Below are positions 15,702 through 25,674 of a DNA stretch of 64,000 nt, in pieces. Below the pieces are notes generated by a model. The model was not told where the DNA came from, searched no databases, and was given only the letters and a program-made list of their open reading frames with translations. Numbering within the stretch: position 1 is the first letter of the stretch; each line of letters opens with the position of its first letter. The position numbers were made by a program, and so were the translations under genes. The stretch spans positions 1-64,000 of the forward strand of contig DATJYC010000082.1 of the NCBI GenBank assembly GCA_035499735.1, in the 5' to 3' direction. Source of the DNA: VBDM01 sp035499735 (lineage in GTDB: Bacteria > Pseudomonadota > Gammaproteobacteria > Burkholderiales > SG8-39).

Positions 15702-17348
15702 CTACAGCCGCACTTTCGCGGTGAGGTCCAGCAATCTTTGAATTTCGCGCGCGCTGGTCAGCGGGTAGGTCTTGAGCCAGCTGCGCATCGAAAAATTGGC
15801 CTCGCGCGCGCGGATCTCGTCGGCCTCCGATTCCGCCGCGCCGAGGTCTCCTCTGGCTACGAGGGCCGCCGCGAGGTAGACGTGCGCTTCCACGTCTTCC
15901 GGATTGCGCCTGGCCGCTTCGCGGAGATTGATGAGCGCCTGATCGAGATCATCCTCGAACAAGTAGGCGCGCCCGAGCAGCAGGAAGTACAGGTAGCCGC
16001 CATCCGGATTGAGCCGTAGCGCGGTGCGCAGCAGGGGGATAGTACGCGCCGGCTGGCCGACGTATGTGTAGATGCCGCCCATGAGGGCGTAGGCGTCGGC
16101 ATAGGATGGATTCAGCTCGATCGCCTTTTCCAGGGCCTCGATTGCCTGGTCGAAGCGCCTGGCCTGCGCGTGAATGAAGCCGATCGCCCAATAAGCTTCG
16201 GGGAAGTCGGGGTCGATCTGGCGAGCGGTCTGGGCAAGCTCCAGCGCCCGGTCGAGCGTGGCCGGCGATCCGCCGGACCGCTGATAGCGATACTCCATGG
16301 CGTAGGTCATCGCGAGACCTGCATAGGCACGCGCGAATTGCGGATCCAGATCGATCGCCTTGGCATAGAAGGCGCGGGCGCGCTCGTTGGCCTCGGGCCG
16401 ACGGACGAGAAACAGCGCCCTGCCGCGCAGGAAGTCCTCGTACGCCTCCGCGCTGCGGGTATAGCGCTTCGCCAGCCGTCGGCGCTCGACATCGCTCAAT
16501 GTGCCCGGCAACTGCTCTACGAGCGCGCGGCTGATCTCGTTCTGTATGGCGATCAGATCGCCGAAAGGCCGCTCGTATCTACGGGACCACAGCTGCTCGT
16601 TCGTGCGCGCGTCGGTCAGCCGAACGTTGATCCGCAGGATCGAGCCGGCACGCTGAACGCTCCCCCCGACGACATAGCGGGCAGATTCGGCCGTGCGGCT
16701 GTTCCCCGCTTCCACCGACGTGCCGATCACTCGCACTCCGGAAAGCCGGGAGAGATCCGTCATCAAGTCGCTGCTGATGCCCTGCGCGAGATAAGTCTGC
16801 TCGGCGCCCGCGCCCACCGTCTCGAACGGCAGCACCGTGACGGTGGGCAGCCCCGTCGGGTCCGCGTACCCGGCGTCCCGGTCGTCCGCAGGCGCGCGGA
16901 GCGAAATCCATGGCCCGGCGAAATAGACGGCCGCCGCGATCGCGGCGAGCGCAACACCCGCCGCGACTCCGGGCGACCGAACCCCGCGGCGCCCGGGCTT
17001 CGCCGCCAGCCGCGGCGCCGGCGCGGCGTCGCCCCCCGCCACCTGCGCAATCAGGCGGTAGCCCCGCTTCGGAATGGTCTCGATGAAAGCCGGCGACCGT
17101 GGGTTGTCGCCCAGCGCCTTGCGCAGCTTGATGATGCTCTGAGTGAGCGCCTCGTCGCCGACGACCACTCCCGGCCACACCGCGCAGAGAAGCTCCTCCC
17201 GGGTGACGACCGCCCCGCTGCGGTCGGCGAGCGCCATCAGGACTTCCATGACCTTGGGTTCGAGGCGCAGCGTCTCCTGTGCGCGCCCGATCTCGTTGGT
17301 CGTCCGATCGACCCACCACTCTCCTATCTGGAGCCGCCCCGGAATCAT
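15702..17348 (-). CDS. CadC-like membrane transcription regulator with TolB-like domain and TPR repeats
   Basis: This 548-residue protein has three parts. Residues 1-105 are an OmpR-type winged helix (trans_reg_C) with RLEPKVMEVLMALADRSG, VTREELLCAVWPG and SIIKLRKALGD ending in KRGYRLI. A single membrane helix lies at about 123-142. The periplasmic side has a TolB/FlgO-like domain (about 165-285, TVLPFE, YLAQGISSDLMTDLSRL) and then at least five TPR-type helices (about 310-530, such as AFYAKAIDLDPQFARAYAG and IEALEKAIELNPSYADAYA). Proteins of this plan bind DNA directly from the membrane in response to a periplasmic or membrane signal, without a kinase. It is divergent from a cupin gene (141 bases between), the obvious first candidate target. 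No ribosome-binding site is evident. Confidence 0.92.
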   Translation of the reverse strand: MIPGRLQIGEWWVDRTTNEIGRAQETLRLEPKVMEVLMALADRSGAVVTREELLCAVWPGVVVGDEALTQSIIKLRKALGDNPRSPAFIETIPKRGYRLIAQVAGGDAAPAPRLAAKPGRRGVRSPGVAAGVALAAIAAAVYFAGPWISLRAPADDRDAGYADPTGLPTVTVLPFETVGAGAEQTYLAQGISSDLMTDLSRLSGVRVIGTSVEAGNSRTAESARYVVGGSVQRAGSILRINVRLTDARTNEQLWSRRYERPFGDLIAIQNEISRALVEQLPGTLSDVERRRLAKRYTRSAEAYEDFLRGRALFLVRRPEANERARAFYAKAIDLDPQFARAYAGLAMTYAMEYRYQRSGGSPATLDRALELAQTARQIDPDFPEAYWAIGFIHAQARRFDQAIEALEKAIELNPSYADAYALMGGIYTYVGQPARTIPLLRTALRLNPDGGYLYFLLLGRAYLFEDDLDQALINLREAARRNPEDVEAHVYLAAALVARGDLGAAESEADEIRAREANFSMRSWLKTYPLTSAREIQRLLDLTAKVRL

Positions 17349-17489
17349 TTTCGTAGGGAAAGCCTAGGACCTTCGTCGGGAGATCCGCCACGGGGCAATG
17401 GTAAATGTGACAGGTCCGGCGCGCCATCGGTTCGCAGGGAACGGGCGCACCCGGAACTCGCACAGCCATTTGACCAAGGAGACGTCCCT

Positions 17490-18137
17490 ATGAAGCGGTT
17501 TTTGATGCATTTTGGAATACTCACGGTATTCGCATCGGGTCTGCTGTCGCCCTCACCGTCGGTGGCGGCCGAAGGGCAGAAGTACGTCGTCAAGCCGGTC
17601 GCCCAGAAGAAGGTCTCGCAGCTCCCGGAGGGACCGCTGTACTGGCGGGTCGAGACGTTTCCCTCGCTGACCGACGCCAAGGCGGCAGTGGGACCCGATG
17701 GCTGGGACCCCGCCGCGGTGCGGTACCAGACGACGACGGCGCTGATAGCCGAGGTCGCCGGCAAGGTCTACGTGGTCACGCTCGGATCCAAGGGCGCCTC
17801 CACCCCGGGCGGCACCAAGCTCGCCGAGATCGGCCCGCTGCCGCCGGTCAGCGCTTCCGAATACCTGTTGCGCCTCAACTACGGGTCGGGGCCGGCGGGG
17901 TCCGTGACCCCGGTGCACTCGCATCCGGGCTCCGAGTCCTTCTATGTGATCAGCGGCCGGCTGGGGCAGAAGACGCCGGACGGTACCGCGTACGTCGACG
18001 CCGGCCACACCATGAACGGACACGCCGCGCACACGACGATGGAGGTCTTCAACGCCGGCAAGACGGACCTGCAGGCGCTGATCATGTTCGTGGTCGATGC
18101 CGGCAAGCCGTTCTCGGTGCCGGCGAAGTTCGGTTGA
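17490..18137 (+). CDS. Exported cupin-domain protein
   Basis: The ATG at 17490 follows AAGGAGA. The 215-residue product has a signal peptide (about 1-27, ending SVAAE) and one cupin domain near the C terminus. Motif 1 is VTPVHSHPGSESFYVISGRL (His-x-His-x4-Glu) and motif 2 is VDAGHTMNGHAAHTTMEV. The first 100 residues after the signal form an extra strand-rich region with YWRVETFPSLTDAKAA. Periplasmic cupins are unusual compared with cytosolic ones; the function is unknown. It is likely regulated by the divergent CadC-like protein, since they share the 141-base region 17349-17489. Confidence 0.85.
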   Translation: MKRFLMHFGILTVFASGLLSPSPSVAAEGQKYVVKPVAQKKVSQLPEGPLYWRVETFPSLTDAKAAVGPDGWDPAAVRYQTTTALIAEVAGKVYVVTLGSKGASTPGGTKLAEIGPLPPVSASEYLLRLNYGSGPAGSVTPVHSHPGSESFYVISGRLGQKTPDGTAYVDAGHTMNGHAAHTTMEVFNAGKTDLQALIMFVVDAGKPFSVPAKFG

Positions 18138-18144
18138 CCTCGAC

Positions 18145-18903
18145 CTAGCCTCGCTTCCTGAGGTGCGGATATTTCTCGCTGAGCAGCGACCCGAAGTAGT
18201 ACGTCGGCCTGAACGCCGGATGCGCGCGGATCGCGTCGAACCAGCGCGCGATGAGGGGCCTGTCCTTCCACATCGTGTCGAGGCCGAGGTCAGCCATGCG
18301 CACGATCGCCGGCATCACCGCGACGTCGGCGAGCGTCGGGCGCTTGCCCTGGAGCCAGGGGCCGCCGCCGGCCCCGATCGCGGACTCCATGCGCTCCAGG
18401 GTTCTCCTGAGGCGATCCAGCGCTTCGTTCATGTCATTCTCCGAGAACCCCTTGCGGCCCATCTTCAGCATGAATTCCTTCCGCAAGGGCTTGGATTCGG
18501 CGAAGGCGACGAACTCCCCCTCGCTCATCGCCGCGAACCGCGGCAGGAAGGCGAGGTTGAAGGTCGGCACGCGCACCGCGGCGGCGGGCATCTCGTCGAT
18601 GAAGCGCATCAGGGCGCGCATCGCCGCGCGCTCCGCCGGCGCCTCGGGCGTGAAGGTCTCGGGCTCCGGGAATACCTCGTCGAGGTATTCGATGATCACC
18701 GAGGAATCGATCACCACGGCGCCGTCGTGCACCAGCGTCGGCACCACGCCGTTGGGGTTGAGCGCGAGATACCCGGGCTTGAGCTGATCGCCCGCGAGCA
18801 GATCGAGCTTCACCTCCTCGAAGGGAAGCTTCTTCGCGTTCAGCACGAAGCGCACCCGCTGGCTGCAGGTCGATTGCGGAGCGTTGTAGAGGGTGAAAGC
18901 CAC
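18145..18903 (-). CDS. Glutathione S-transferase family protein
   Basis: This 252-residue protein has an N-terminal thioredoxin-like GST domain (about 1-85: LYNAPQSTCSQRVRFVLNAK with Ser/Cys at 11-14 as the thiol-contact candidates, NPNGVVPTLVHDG with the cis-Pro, DSSVIIEYLDE that holds glutathione). A helical C-terminal domain follows with PTLADVAVMPAIVRM. The inter-domain helix bundle is longer than in small bacterial GSTs. It is likely a detoxification or glutathione-conjugate lyase enzyme; the substrate is unknown. The start is GTG, with TAGACT (18913-18918) 9 bases upstream and no Shine-Dalgarno. Confidence 0.92.
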   Translation of the reverse strand: MAFTLYNAPQSTCSQRVRFVLNAKKLPFEEVKLDLLAGDQLKPGYLALNPNGVVPTLVHDGAVVIDSSVIIEYLDEVFPEPETFTPEAPAERAAMRALMRFIDEMPAAAVRVPTFNLAFLPRFAAMSEGEFVAFAESKPLRKEFMLKMGRKGFSENDMNEALDRLRRTLERMESAIGAGGGPWLQGKRPTLADVAVMPAIVRMADLGLDTMWKDRPLIARWFDAIRAHPAFRPTYYFGSLLSEKYPHLRKRG

Positions 18904-18912
18904 GGCGCTCTA

Positions 18913-18928
18913 AGTCTACGCGTACAAT
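18913..18928. promoter_or_regulatory. Overlapping divergent -10-like hexamers between GST gene and yheS
   Basis: The 37-base gap between the two divergent starts holds TAGACT on the reverse strand (18913-18918, 9 bases before the GST GTG) and TACAAT on the forward strand (18923-18928, 12 bases before the yheS ATG). There is no room for separate upstream elements: each -35 region must lie inside the other gene's first codons. Predicted leaders are about 2 and 5 bases. Confidence 0.45.
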
Positions 18929-18940
18929 GCGCGCCTTGCC

Positions 18941-20848
<1,908 letters not shown>

Positions 20849-21259
20849 TCAGTCCGGCGCGCGCACCCTCCCGCGCAGCCGCTTGATCTCTCCGCGCCGG
20901 ACCTTGCCTTCGAGCCGCCTCGCCTTCGACGCGCGCGTCGGGCGCGTCGGCCTGCGGGCCCTCGGCACGTGCGCCGCTCGCGCGACGATCTCGTGCAGGC
21001 GCGCGAGCGCCTCCTCGCGGTTGCGCTCGAGGCTGCGGTGCTGCTGCGCCTTGATGACGAGCACGCCCTCGCGGGTGATGCGCTGGTCGCGCGTGGCGAG
21101 CAGCCGCGATTTCACCTGGCCGGGCAGCGAGGAGGCCCGGATGTCGAAGCGCAGGTGGACCGCATTGGAGACCTTGTTGACGTTCTGCCCGCCGGCCCCC
21201 TGGGCGCGCACCGCAGTGAGCTCGATCTCGCTCTCGGGAATGGCGATCGCGCCGTCCAT
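20849..21259 (-). CDS. arfB: Alternative ribosome-rescue factor ArfB (YaeJ, GGQ hydrolase)
   Basis: The ATG at 21259 gives 136 residues, the normal size for ArfB. The GGQ loop is present in RAQGAGGQNVNKVSNAVHLRF, the peptidyl-tRNA hydrolysis motif shared with class I release factors. The C-terminal tail is strongly basic (RRPTRPTRASKARRLEGKVR, then KRLRGRVRAPD), as needed to enter the empty mRNA channel of a stalled ribosome. It rescues non-stop ribosomes independently of tmRNA. There is no Shine-Dalgarno; CAGAAT at 21266-21271 ends 6 bases before the ATG. It is convergent with yheS, whose stop abuts it, and divergent from the DoxX gene. Confidence 0.95.
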   Translation of the reverse strand: MDGAIAIPESEIELTAVRAQGAGGQNVNKVSNAVHLRFDIRASSLPGQVKSRLLATRDQRITREGVLVIKAQQHRSLERNREEALARLHEIVARAAHVPRARRPTRPTRASKARRLEGKVRRGEIKRLRGRVRAPD

Positions 21260-21326
21260 GCCGCCATTCTGCCTTGGCTTGCGGCCACCGTCCGGCTCCG
21301 TTACGCTGGACCAAAGGAGGAGAGAC

Positions 21327-21776
21327 ATGAACGAGACGACGCCACGCCTGCTGGTCCCCTCGCTGCGCCCCCTTTACTCGTCCCTCGAGCCGTTCTCCTG
21401 GCCGATCGTCCGCTGCGCCTGCGGGCTCATCCTCGCCGTGCACGGCTGGGGCAAGATCGCGCGCGGCGCCGAGGCGATGGCGCCGGTGTTCGTGAAAATG
21501 GGGTACGAGCACCCGATCGCGCTGATCTACCTGCTCGTCTTCGTCGAGTTCTTCGGCGGGATCGCCATCGCCGCCGGGCTGTTCACGCGCTTCTTCGCGG
21601 CCGCGGTGACGATCGAGATGGCCGTCATCACCTTCGTGCACTACCTGCCCAACGGATTCTCCTGGCTCAACCGCGGCTACGAGTACACGCTCATGTGGGG
21701 CCTGATCGCCCTGGCGATTCTCATCCGCGGCGGCGGGCCGTGCTCGCTCGACCGGCGCATCGGCGTCGAGCTCTAG
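21327..21776 (+). CDS. DoxX-family membrane protein
   Basis: The ATG at 21327 follows a strong AAAGGAGGAGAG. The 149-residue protein has four membrane helices with family motifs RCACGLILAVHGWGKIARG, VFVKMGYEHPIALIYLLVFVEFFGG, FTRFFAAAVTIEMAVI and GYEYTLMWGLIALAILIRGGG. DoxX proteins are quinol-linked or thiol-stress membrane proteins, and the exact function is usually unknown. The frame is open upstream only as the shadow of arfB. It is followed after 60 bases by the FNR-box-controlled hemerythrin gene. Confidence 0.92.
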   Translation: MNETTPRLLVPSLRPLYSSLEPFSWPIVRCACGLILAVHGWGKIARGAEAMAPVFVKMGYEHPIALIYLLVFVEFFGGIAIAAGLFTRFFAAAVTIEMAVITFVHYLPNGFSWLNRGYEYTLMWGLIALAILIRGGGPCSLDRRIGVEL

Positions 21777-21789
21777 AGCCGCGCCCGGT

Positions 21790-21803
21790 TTGATCTGGAT
21801 CAA
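21790..21803 (+). promoter_or_regulatory. FNR/ANR-type binding site
   Basis: TTGATCTGGATCAA is a perfect match to the FNR/ANR consensus TTGATNNNNATCAA, with both half-sites intact. Its centre is 40.5 bases before the hemerythrin ATG. At a class II promoter (centre at -41.5) transcription would start at about the start codon. So the mRNA would be leaderless, or the site acts from another distance or as a repressor site. It predicts control of the hemerythrin gene by oxygen or NO availability. Confidence 0.85.
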
Positions 21804-21836
21804 ACGGACGGGTCTCCGCCGGAGCATGCTTCGCGC

Positions 21837-22391
21837 ATGAAGGACCCGGTCCAGCACTGGCACGCCGAGCACGCGAACTTCTCGCGGCTCCTCGATATCC
21901 TCGAGAAGCAGCTCGACGCGTTCCACGCCGGCGAAAAGCCGAACTATGAGCTGATGATCGACATCGTCAGCTACCTCCGCCACTACCCCGACCTGCACCA
22001 CCACCCGCGCGAGGACGCCGCGTTCGCGCTGGTCGCCAGGCGCGACCCCGCGATGAAGCTGTCGCTCTCGCGGCTGCAGCAGGAGCACCGCGTGATCGCG
22101 GCGGCGGGCGAGGACCTCCTCAAGGCGCTCAACGAGGTGGAATCCGACGCGATGATCGCGCGCGCCGCGGTCGAATCCATCGCTGCGGTCTACCTCGTGT
22201 ATTACCGCCACCACATCGCGAACGAGGAGCGCGAGGTGCTGCCGCGCGCGAAGAAGCTCCTCACCGACAAGGACTGGGAGGCGGTTGCGGCGGCGGCGCC
22301 CGCCGGGCGCGATCCGCTGTTCGGCAACATGGGCGACGCCGGCTACCGCGAGCTGCGCCGCCACATCCTGCTCGAGGCCCAGCCCGACTGA
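21837..22391 (+). CDS. Hemerythrin HHE-domain protein
   Basis: This 184-residue protein is a four-helix bundle with the expected di-iron ligands. HWHAEHANF is near the N terminus, HHHPREDAAF comes at the second helix (about 58-68), QQEHRVI at the third, and YRHHIANEEREVLP at the fourth. This is the pattern of the non-sensor Hr/YtfE-like group, which handles O2, NO or iron-sulphur repair. It is preceded by a perfect FNR/ANR box, so induction under low oxygen or nitrosative stress is likely. GGAG at 21821-21824 lies 12 bases before the ATG, somewhat far for a Shine-Dalgarno. Confidence 0.93.
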   Translation: MKDPVQHWHAEHANFSRLLDILEKQLDAFHAGEKPNYELMIDIVSYLRHYPDLHHHPREDAAFALVARRDPAMKLSLSRLQQEHRVIAAAGEDLLKALNEVESDAMIARAAVESIAAVYLVYYRHHIANEEREVLPRAKKLLTDKDWEAVAAAAPAGRDPLFGNMGDAGYRELRRHILLEAQPD

Positions 22392-22459
22392 GGTTTCGCG
22401 GCTTTCGGGCCGGGCGCGTAGAATGCGCCTTCGCCCGCGAAATTCCCGAAAGCCCGAGC

Positions 22460-23710
22460 TTGACCGCACCGCACGGCCAGGCGGCGACCGTCCCGCCGCA
22501 GTCCTTCGCCGCCCTCCGCCATTCCGGCTACCGTGCCTACTTCATCTACTCGGCGCTCGCGATGATGGCCGACTCGGTCGAGCACGTCATCAGCTACTGG
22601 ATCATCTTCCAGAAGTTCCATTCGCCCGCGCTCGGCGGCTTCGCCATCCTCTCGCACTGGCTTCCGTTCCTGTTCTTCTCGGTGTGGTCGGGCGCGCTCG
22701 CAGACCGCTTCGACCCGCGGCGCCTGATCCAGGTCGGCATGGCGCTGTTCATGGCCGCCTCGCTCGGCTGGGGGCTGCTGTTCCTCGCCGGCGCGCTGGA
22801 GATGTGGCACGCGGTGGTCCTGCTCCTCGTTCACGGATTCGCCGGCGTGTTCTGGCACCCGTCGGCCCAGGTGCTGATCCACGACATCGTCGGCACCGCC
22901 AACCTGCAGAGCGCGGTGCGCCTTTCCGCGACGGCGCGCTATCTCGGCCTCTTGTTCGGTCCCGCCGTCGGCGGCGCGCTGCTCCTCGCCCTCGGGCCCG
23001 CGTACGGCCTGCTCGCGAATGTCCTCATCTACCTCCCGCTCACGCTGTGGCTGTGGCGCGCGCCGTACGGGCCGCGCTTCAGGAGGGGCGCCGCGCCGGC
23101 CAGGGCCGTGAAGGGCCTCGCCGACATCGTCGCGACGCTCCGCAGCGTAGCGCGCAACCGCACCGTCGCGTCGATGACGCTGCTCGCCGGCCTGGCGTCG
23201 CTCTTCATCGGCAACGGCTACCAGCCCCAGATGCCGGAGTTCGCGCACGACCTCGGCCACGGGAACGCCGACCTGTCCTACAGCATGCTGCTCGCCGCGG
23301 ACGCTGCCGGCGCCCTGTTCGCCGGCCTGATCCTCGAGAGCCGCGGGCTGCTGCAGGCCCGGCCGCGCACCGCCTTCATCCTCGCCATGCTGTGGTGCGC
23401 GGCGATCGGCGGATTCGCGGTGTGCGCGATCTATCCGCTCGCGCTCGCCCTGCTCTTCGCGGTGGGATTCCTCGAGCTGTCGTTCAACGCCATGGCGCAG
23501 ACCCTGGTCCAGCTGCGCGCGCCGGAGTCCGAGCGCGGCCGGGTGATCGGCCTCTACATCCTGTCCGCCCTGGGCATGCGCGCCTTCTCGGGCGTGACGA
23601 TCGGCGTCATCGGCGGCCTGATCGGGATACACTGGTCGCTCGCGCTCTCCGCCATGGCTCTCCTCGCGATACTCTCGACCCTGCTCGCCCTGACGACGCG
23701 CAAGCCATGA
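22460..23710 (+). CDS. MFS transporter (EntS/enterobactin-exporter-like)
   Basis: The start is TTG; a TAGAAT -10-like hexamer lies at 22419-22424. The 416-residue protein has about 12 membrane helices with YRAYFIYSALAMMADSVEHVI, the loop ALADRFDPRRLIQVGM between helices 2 and 3 (MFS motif A), and a second-half LESRGLLQARPRTAFIL. The family resemblance is to MFS_3 exporters of the EntS type. The substrate is unknown. Its TGA overlaps the ATG of a second, unrelated MFS gene, so they are translationally coupled; two transporters in tandem with a GST downstream suggest detoxification or export. Confidence 0.9.
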   Translation: MTAPHGQAATVPPQSFAALRHSGYRAYFIYSALAMMADSVEHVISYWIIFQKFHSPALGGFAILSHWLPFLFFSVWSGALADRFDPRRLIQVGMALFMAASLGWGLLFLAGALEMWHAVVLLLVHGFAGVFWHPSAQVLIHDIVGTANLQSAVRLSATARYLGLLFGPAVGGALLLALGPAYGLLANVLIYLPLTLWLWRAPYGPRFRRGAAPARAVKGLADIVATLRSVARNRTVASMTLLAGLASLFIGNGYQPQMPEFAHDLGHGNADLSYSMLLAADAAGALFAGLILESRGLLQARPRTAFILAMLWCAAIGGFAVCAIYPLALALLFAVGFLELSFNAMAQTLVQLRAPESERGRVIGLYILSALGMRAFSGVTIGVIGGLIGIHWSLALSAMALLAILSTLLALTTRKP

Positions 23711-24942
23711 CGCAAGCCGACGCGCACGAGTCCGCCTACGCCTGGGTGCGCCTGGCGGTCGCGCTCGCGCTGATGACCATCGGCGGCTCGGGCATGTACT
23801 CGATGGCGGTGGCGCTGCCGCCGCTGCAGGCCGAGTTCGGAATCGACCGCGCGCTCGCGTCGCTTCCCTACACGCTCACCATGATCGGCTTCGGCGTCGG
23901 CGGCATCCTCATGGGCAAGCTCTCCGACCGCTTCGGGGTGAGGGCGCCGGTGTTCATCGGCGCGGCCTGCCTCGCGCTCGGTTTCATCGCCGCCGGCTCG
24001 TCGCGCAATCTCCTCCAGTTCTCCGCGGCGCAAGGGCTGCTGATCGGGCTGCTCGGCACCTCCGCGACCTTCGTGCCGCTGGTCGCCGACATCGCGCTGT
24101 GGTTCACCCGCCGGCGCGGCATCGCGGTTGCCGTCGTGATGAGCGGGAACTACCTCGCCGGAGCCGTCTGGCCGCCGCTCATGCAGTACTTCATCGACCA
24201 CTCGGGCTGGCGCGCGACCTACATCGGGACCGGCGTGTTCTGCCTGGTCGCGATGCCGCTGCTCGCTCTCGCGCTCAAAGGCAAGCCGCCCGCGATCGCG
24301 CAGACCGCCCTTGGCGCGGCGCGCGCGCGCGGCTCGCCGCACGACACGGAGCGTCCGCTGGGATTCACGCCCGGCGCCCTCCAGACCCTGCTGTGCATCG
24401 CCGGCGTCTCGTGCTGCGTCGCCATGTCCATGCCGCAGGTGCACATGGTCGCGTACTGCGGCGACCTGGGCTATCCCGCCGCCCGCGGCGCGGAGATGCT
24501 CTCGCTCATGCTGGGCTTCGGCATCGTGAGCCGCCTCCTTTCGGGCTGGGTCGTCGACCACATCGGCGGCCTGCGCACGCTGCTGCTCGGCGCCGTGCTC
24601 CAGGCCGTGGCGCTCGCGCTGTTCCTGCCGTTCCAGCAGCTCGCAGCGCTGTACGTGATCTCCGCGCTCTTCGGCCTGTTCCAGGGCGGCCTGGTGCCGT
24701 CCTATCCGATCATCGTGCGAGAGTACTTCGCGCCGCGAGAGGCGGGCGTGCGCACCGGCACGGTGATCATGGCGACGCTGTTCGGGATGGCGCTGGGCGG
24801 CTGGCTGCCGGGCTGGATCTTCGACCTGACCGGCTCGTACCGCGCCGCCTTCGCGAACGGCATCGCCTGGAACCTGGTCACGACGACCATCGCCCTCGTG
24901 CTCCTGGCGCGCGCCCGGCGCCTCGCCGCACAGGCCGCCTGA
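23707..24942 (+). CDS. MFS transporter (oxalate/formate-antiporter-like)
   Basis: The start ATG at 23707 overlaps the preceding stop (ATGA); the longer open frame upstream is a shadow. The 411-residue protein has 12 membrane helices. Notable segments are GGSGMYSMAVALPPLQAEFGI, motif A as GKLSDRFGVRAPVF, WFTRRRGIAVAVVMSGNYLAG in helix 4-5, and GWRATYIGTGVF. The WxxxRRG-(I/L)A block is typical of the monocarboxylate/oxalate-formate branch (MFS_1, OFA-like). It probably moves a small organic acid. It is followed after 11 bases by a GST gene with its own GGGAGGAGAC site. Confidence 0.92.
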   Translation: MTQADAHESAYAWVRLAVALALMTIGGSGMYSMAVALPPLQAEFGIDRALASLPYTLTMIGFGVGGILMGKLSDRFGVRAPVFIGAACLALGFIAAGSSRNLLQFSAAQGLLIGLLGTSATFVPLVADIALWFTRRRGIAVAVVMSGNYLAGAVWPPLMQYFIDHSGWRATYIGTGVFCLVAMPLLALALKGKPPAIAQTALGAARARGSPHDTERPLGFTPGALQTLLCIAGVSCCVAMSMPQVHMVAYCGDLGYPAARGAEMLSLMLGFGIVSRLLSGWVVDHIGGLRTLLLGAVLQAVALALFLPFQQLAALYVISALFGLFQGGLVPSYPIIVREYFAPREAGVRTGTVIMATLFGMALGGWLPGWIFDLTGSYRAAFANGIAWNLVTTTIALVLLARARRLAAQAA

Positions 24943-24953
24943 CGGGAGGAGAC

Positions 24954-25661
24954 ATGCGCTACGAGCTCTACTACTGGCCCTCGATACAGGGGCGCGGCGA
25001 ATTCGTGAGGCTCGCGCTCGAGGAGGCCGGCGCCGGCTACGCCGACGTCGCGCGCGAGCGCGGGGCCGCGGCGATAACGGCGCTGCTCGAGGGCAAGTCG
25101 CCCGCGCGGGCGCCCTTCGCGCCGCCCTTCCTCAAGGCGGGCAAGCTCGTCATCGGGCAGACCGCCAACATCCTGCTGTGGCTCGCCCCGCGACACGGAC
25201 TCGTGCCCAAGGGCGAGGCCGCCCGCGTGTGGGCGCACCAGCTGCAGCTGACCGTCGCCGACTGGCTGGTGGAGGCGCACGACACCCACCACCCGATCGG
25301 CGGCGCGTTCTACTACGAGGACCAGAAGCCGGAGTCGCTGCGCCGCGCCGCGCACTTCACCGGGGCGCGGCTGCCGAAGTTCCTCGGCTATTTCGAGCGC
25401 CTGCTCGCGAAGGAGAAGGGAGGATGGATCCTGGGGCGCAAGCTTTCCTACGTCGACCTGTCGCTCTTCCAGATGATCGCCGGCCTGCGCTACGCCTTCC
25501 CGCGAGCCATGGAGCGGCTGGCGCCCAGGCACCCGCGCATTCTGGCGCTCCACGACCGCGTCGCCTCGCGGCCGCGCATCGCCGCCTACCTCGCGTCGAA
25601 GCGCCGCATCGCCTTCAACCAGCACGGCATCTTCAGGCATTATCCGGAGCTCGACGCCTAG
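24954..25661 (+). CDS. Glutathione S-transferase, sigma/pi-type
   Basis: This 235-residue protein has the eukaryote-like class sigma/pi start RYELYYWPSIQGRGEFVRLA, in which the Tyr just after the first strand is the catalytic residue. An FKAG/KLVIGQTANILLWL segment gives the cis-Pro and glutathione Gln/Thr contacts. The C-terminal helical domain ends with SYVDLSLFQMIAGL and a 20-residue tail. The usual SNAIL motif of class alpha/pi reads TANIL here. It is preceded by GGGAGGAGAC and is probably co-transcribed with the two MFS genes. The substrate is unknown. Confidence 0.92.
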   Translation: MRYELYYWPSIQGRGEFVRLALEEAGAGYADVARERGAAAITALLEGKSPARAPFAPPFLKAGKLVIGQTANILLWLAPRHGLVPKGEAARVWAHQLQLTVADWLVEAHDTHHPIGGAFYYEDQKPESLRRAAHFTGARLPKFLGYFERLLAKEKGGWILGRKLSYVDLSLFQMIAGLRYAFPRAMERLAPRHPRILALHDRVASRPRIAAYLASKRRIAFNQHGIFRHYPELDA

Positions 25662-25674
25662 ACCGGGAGGGACC

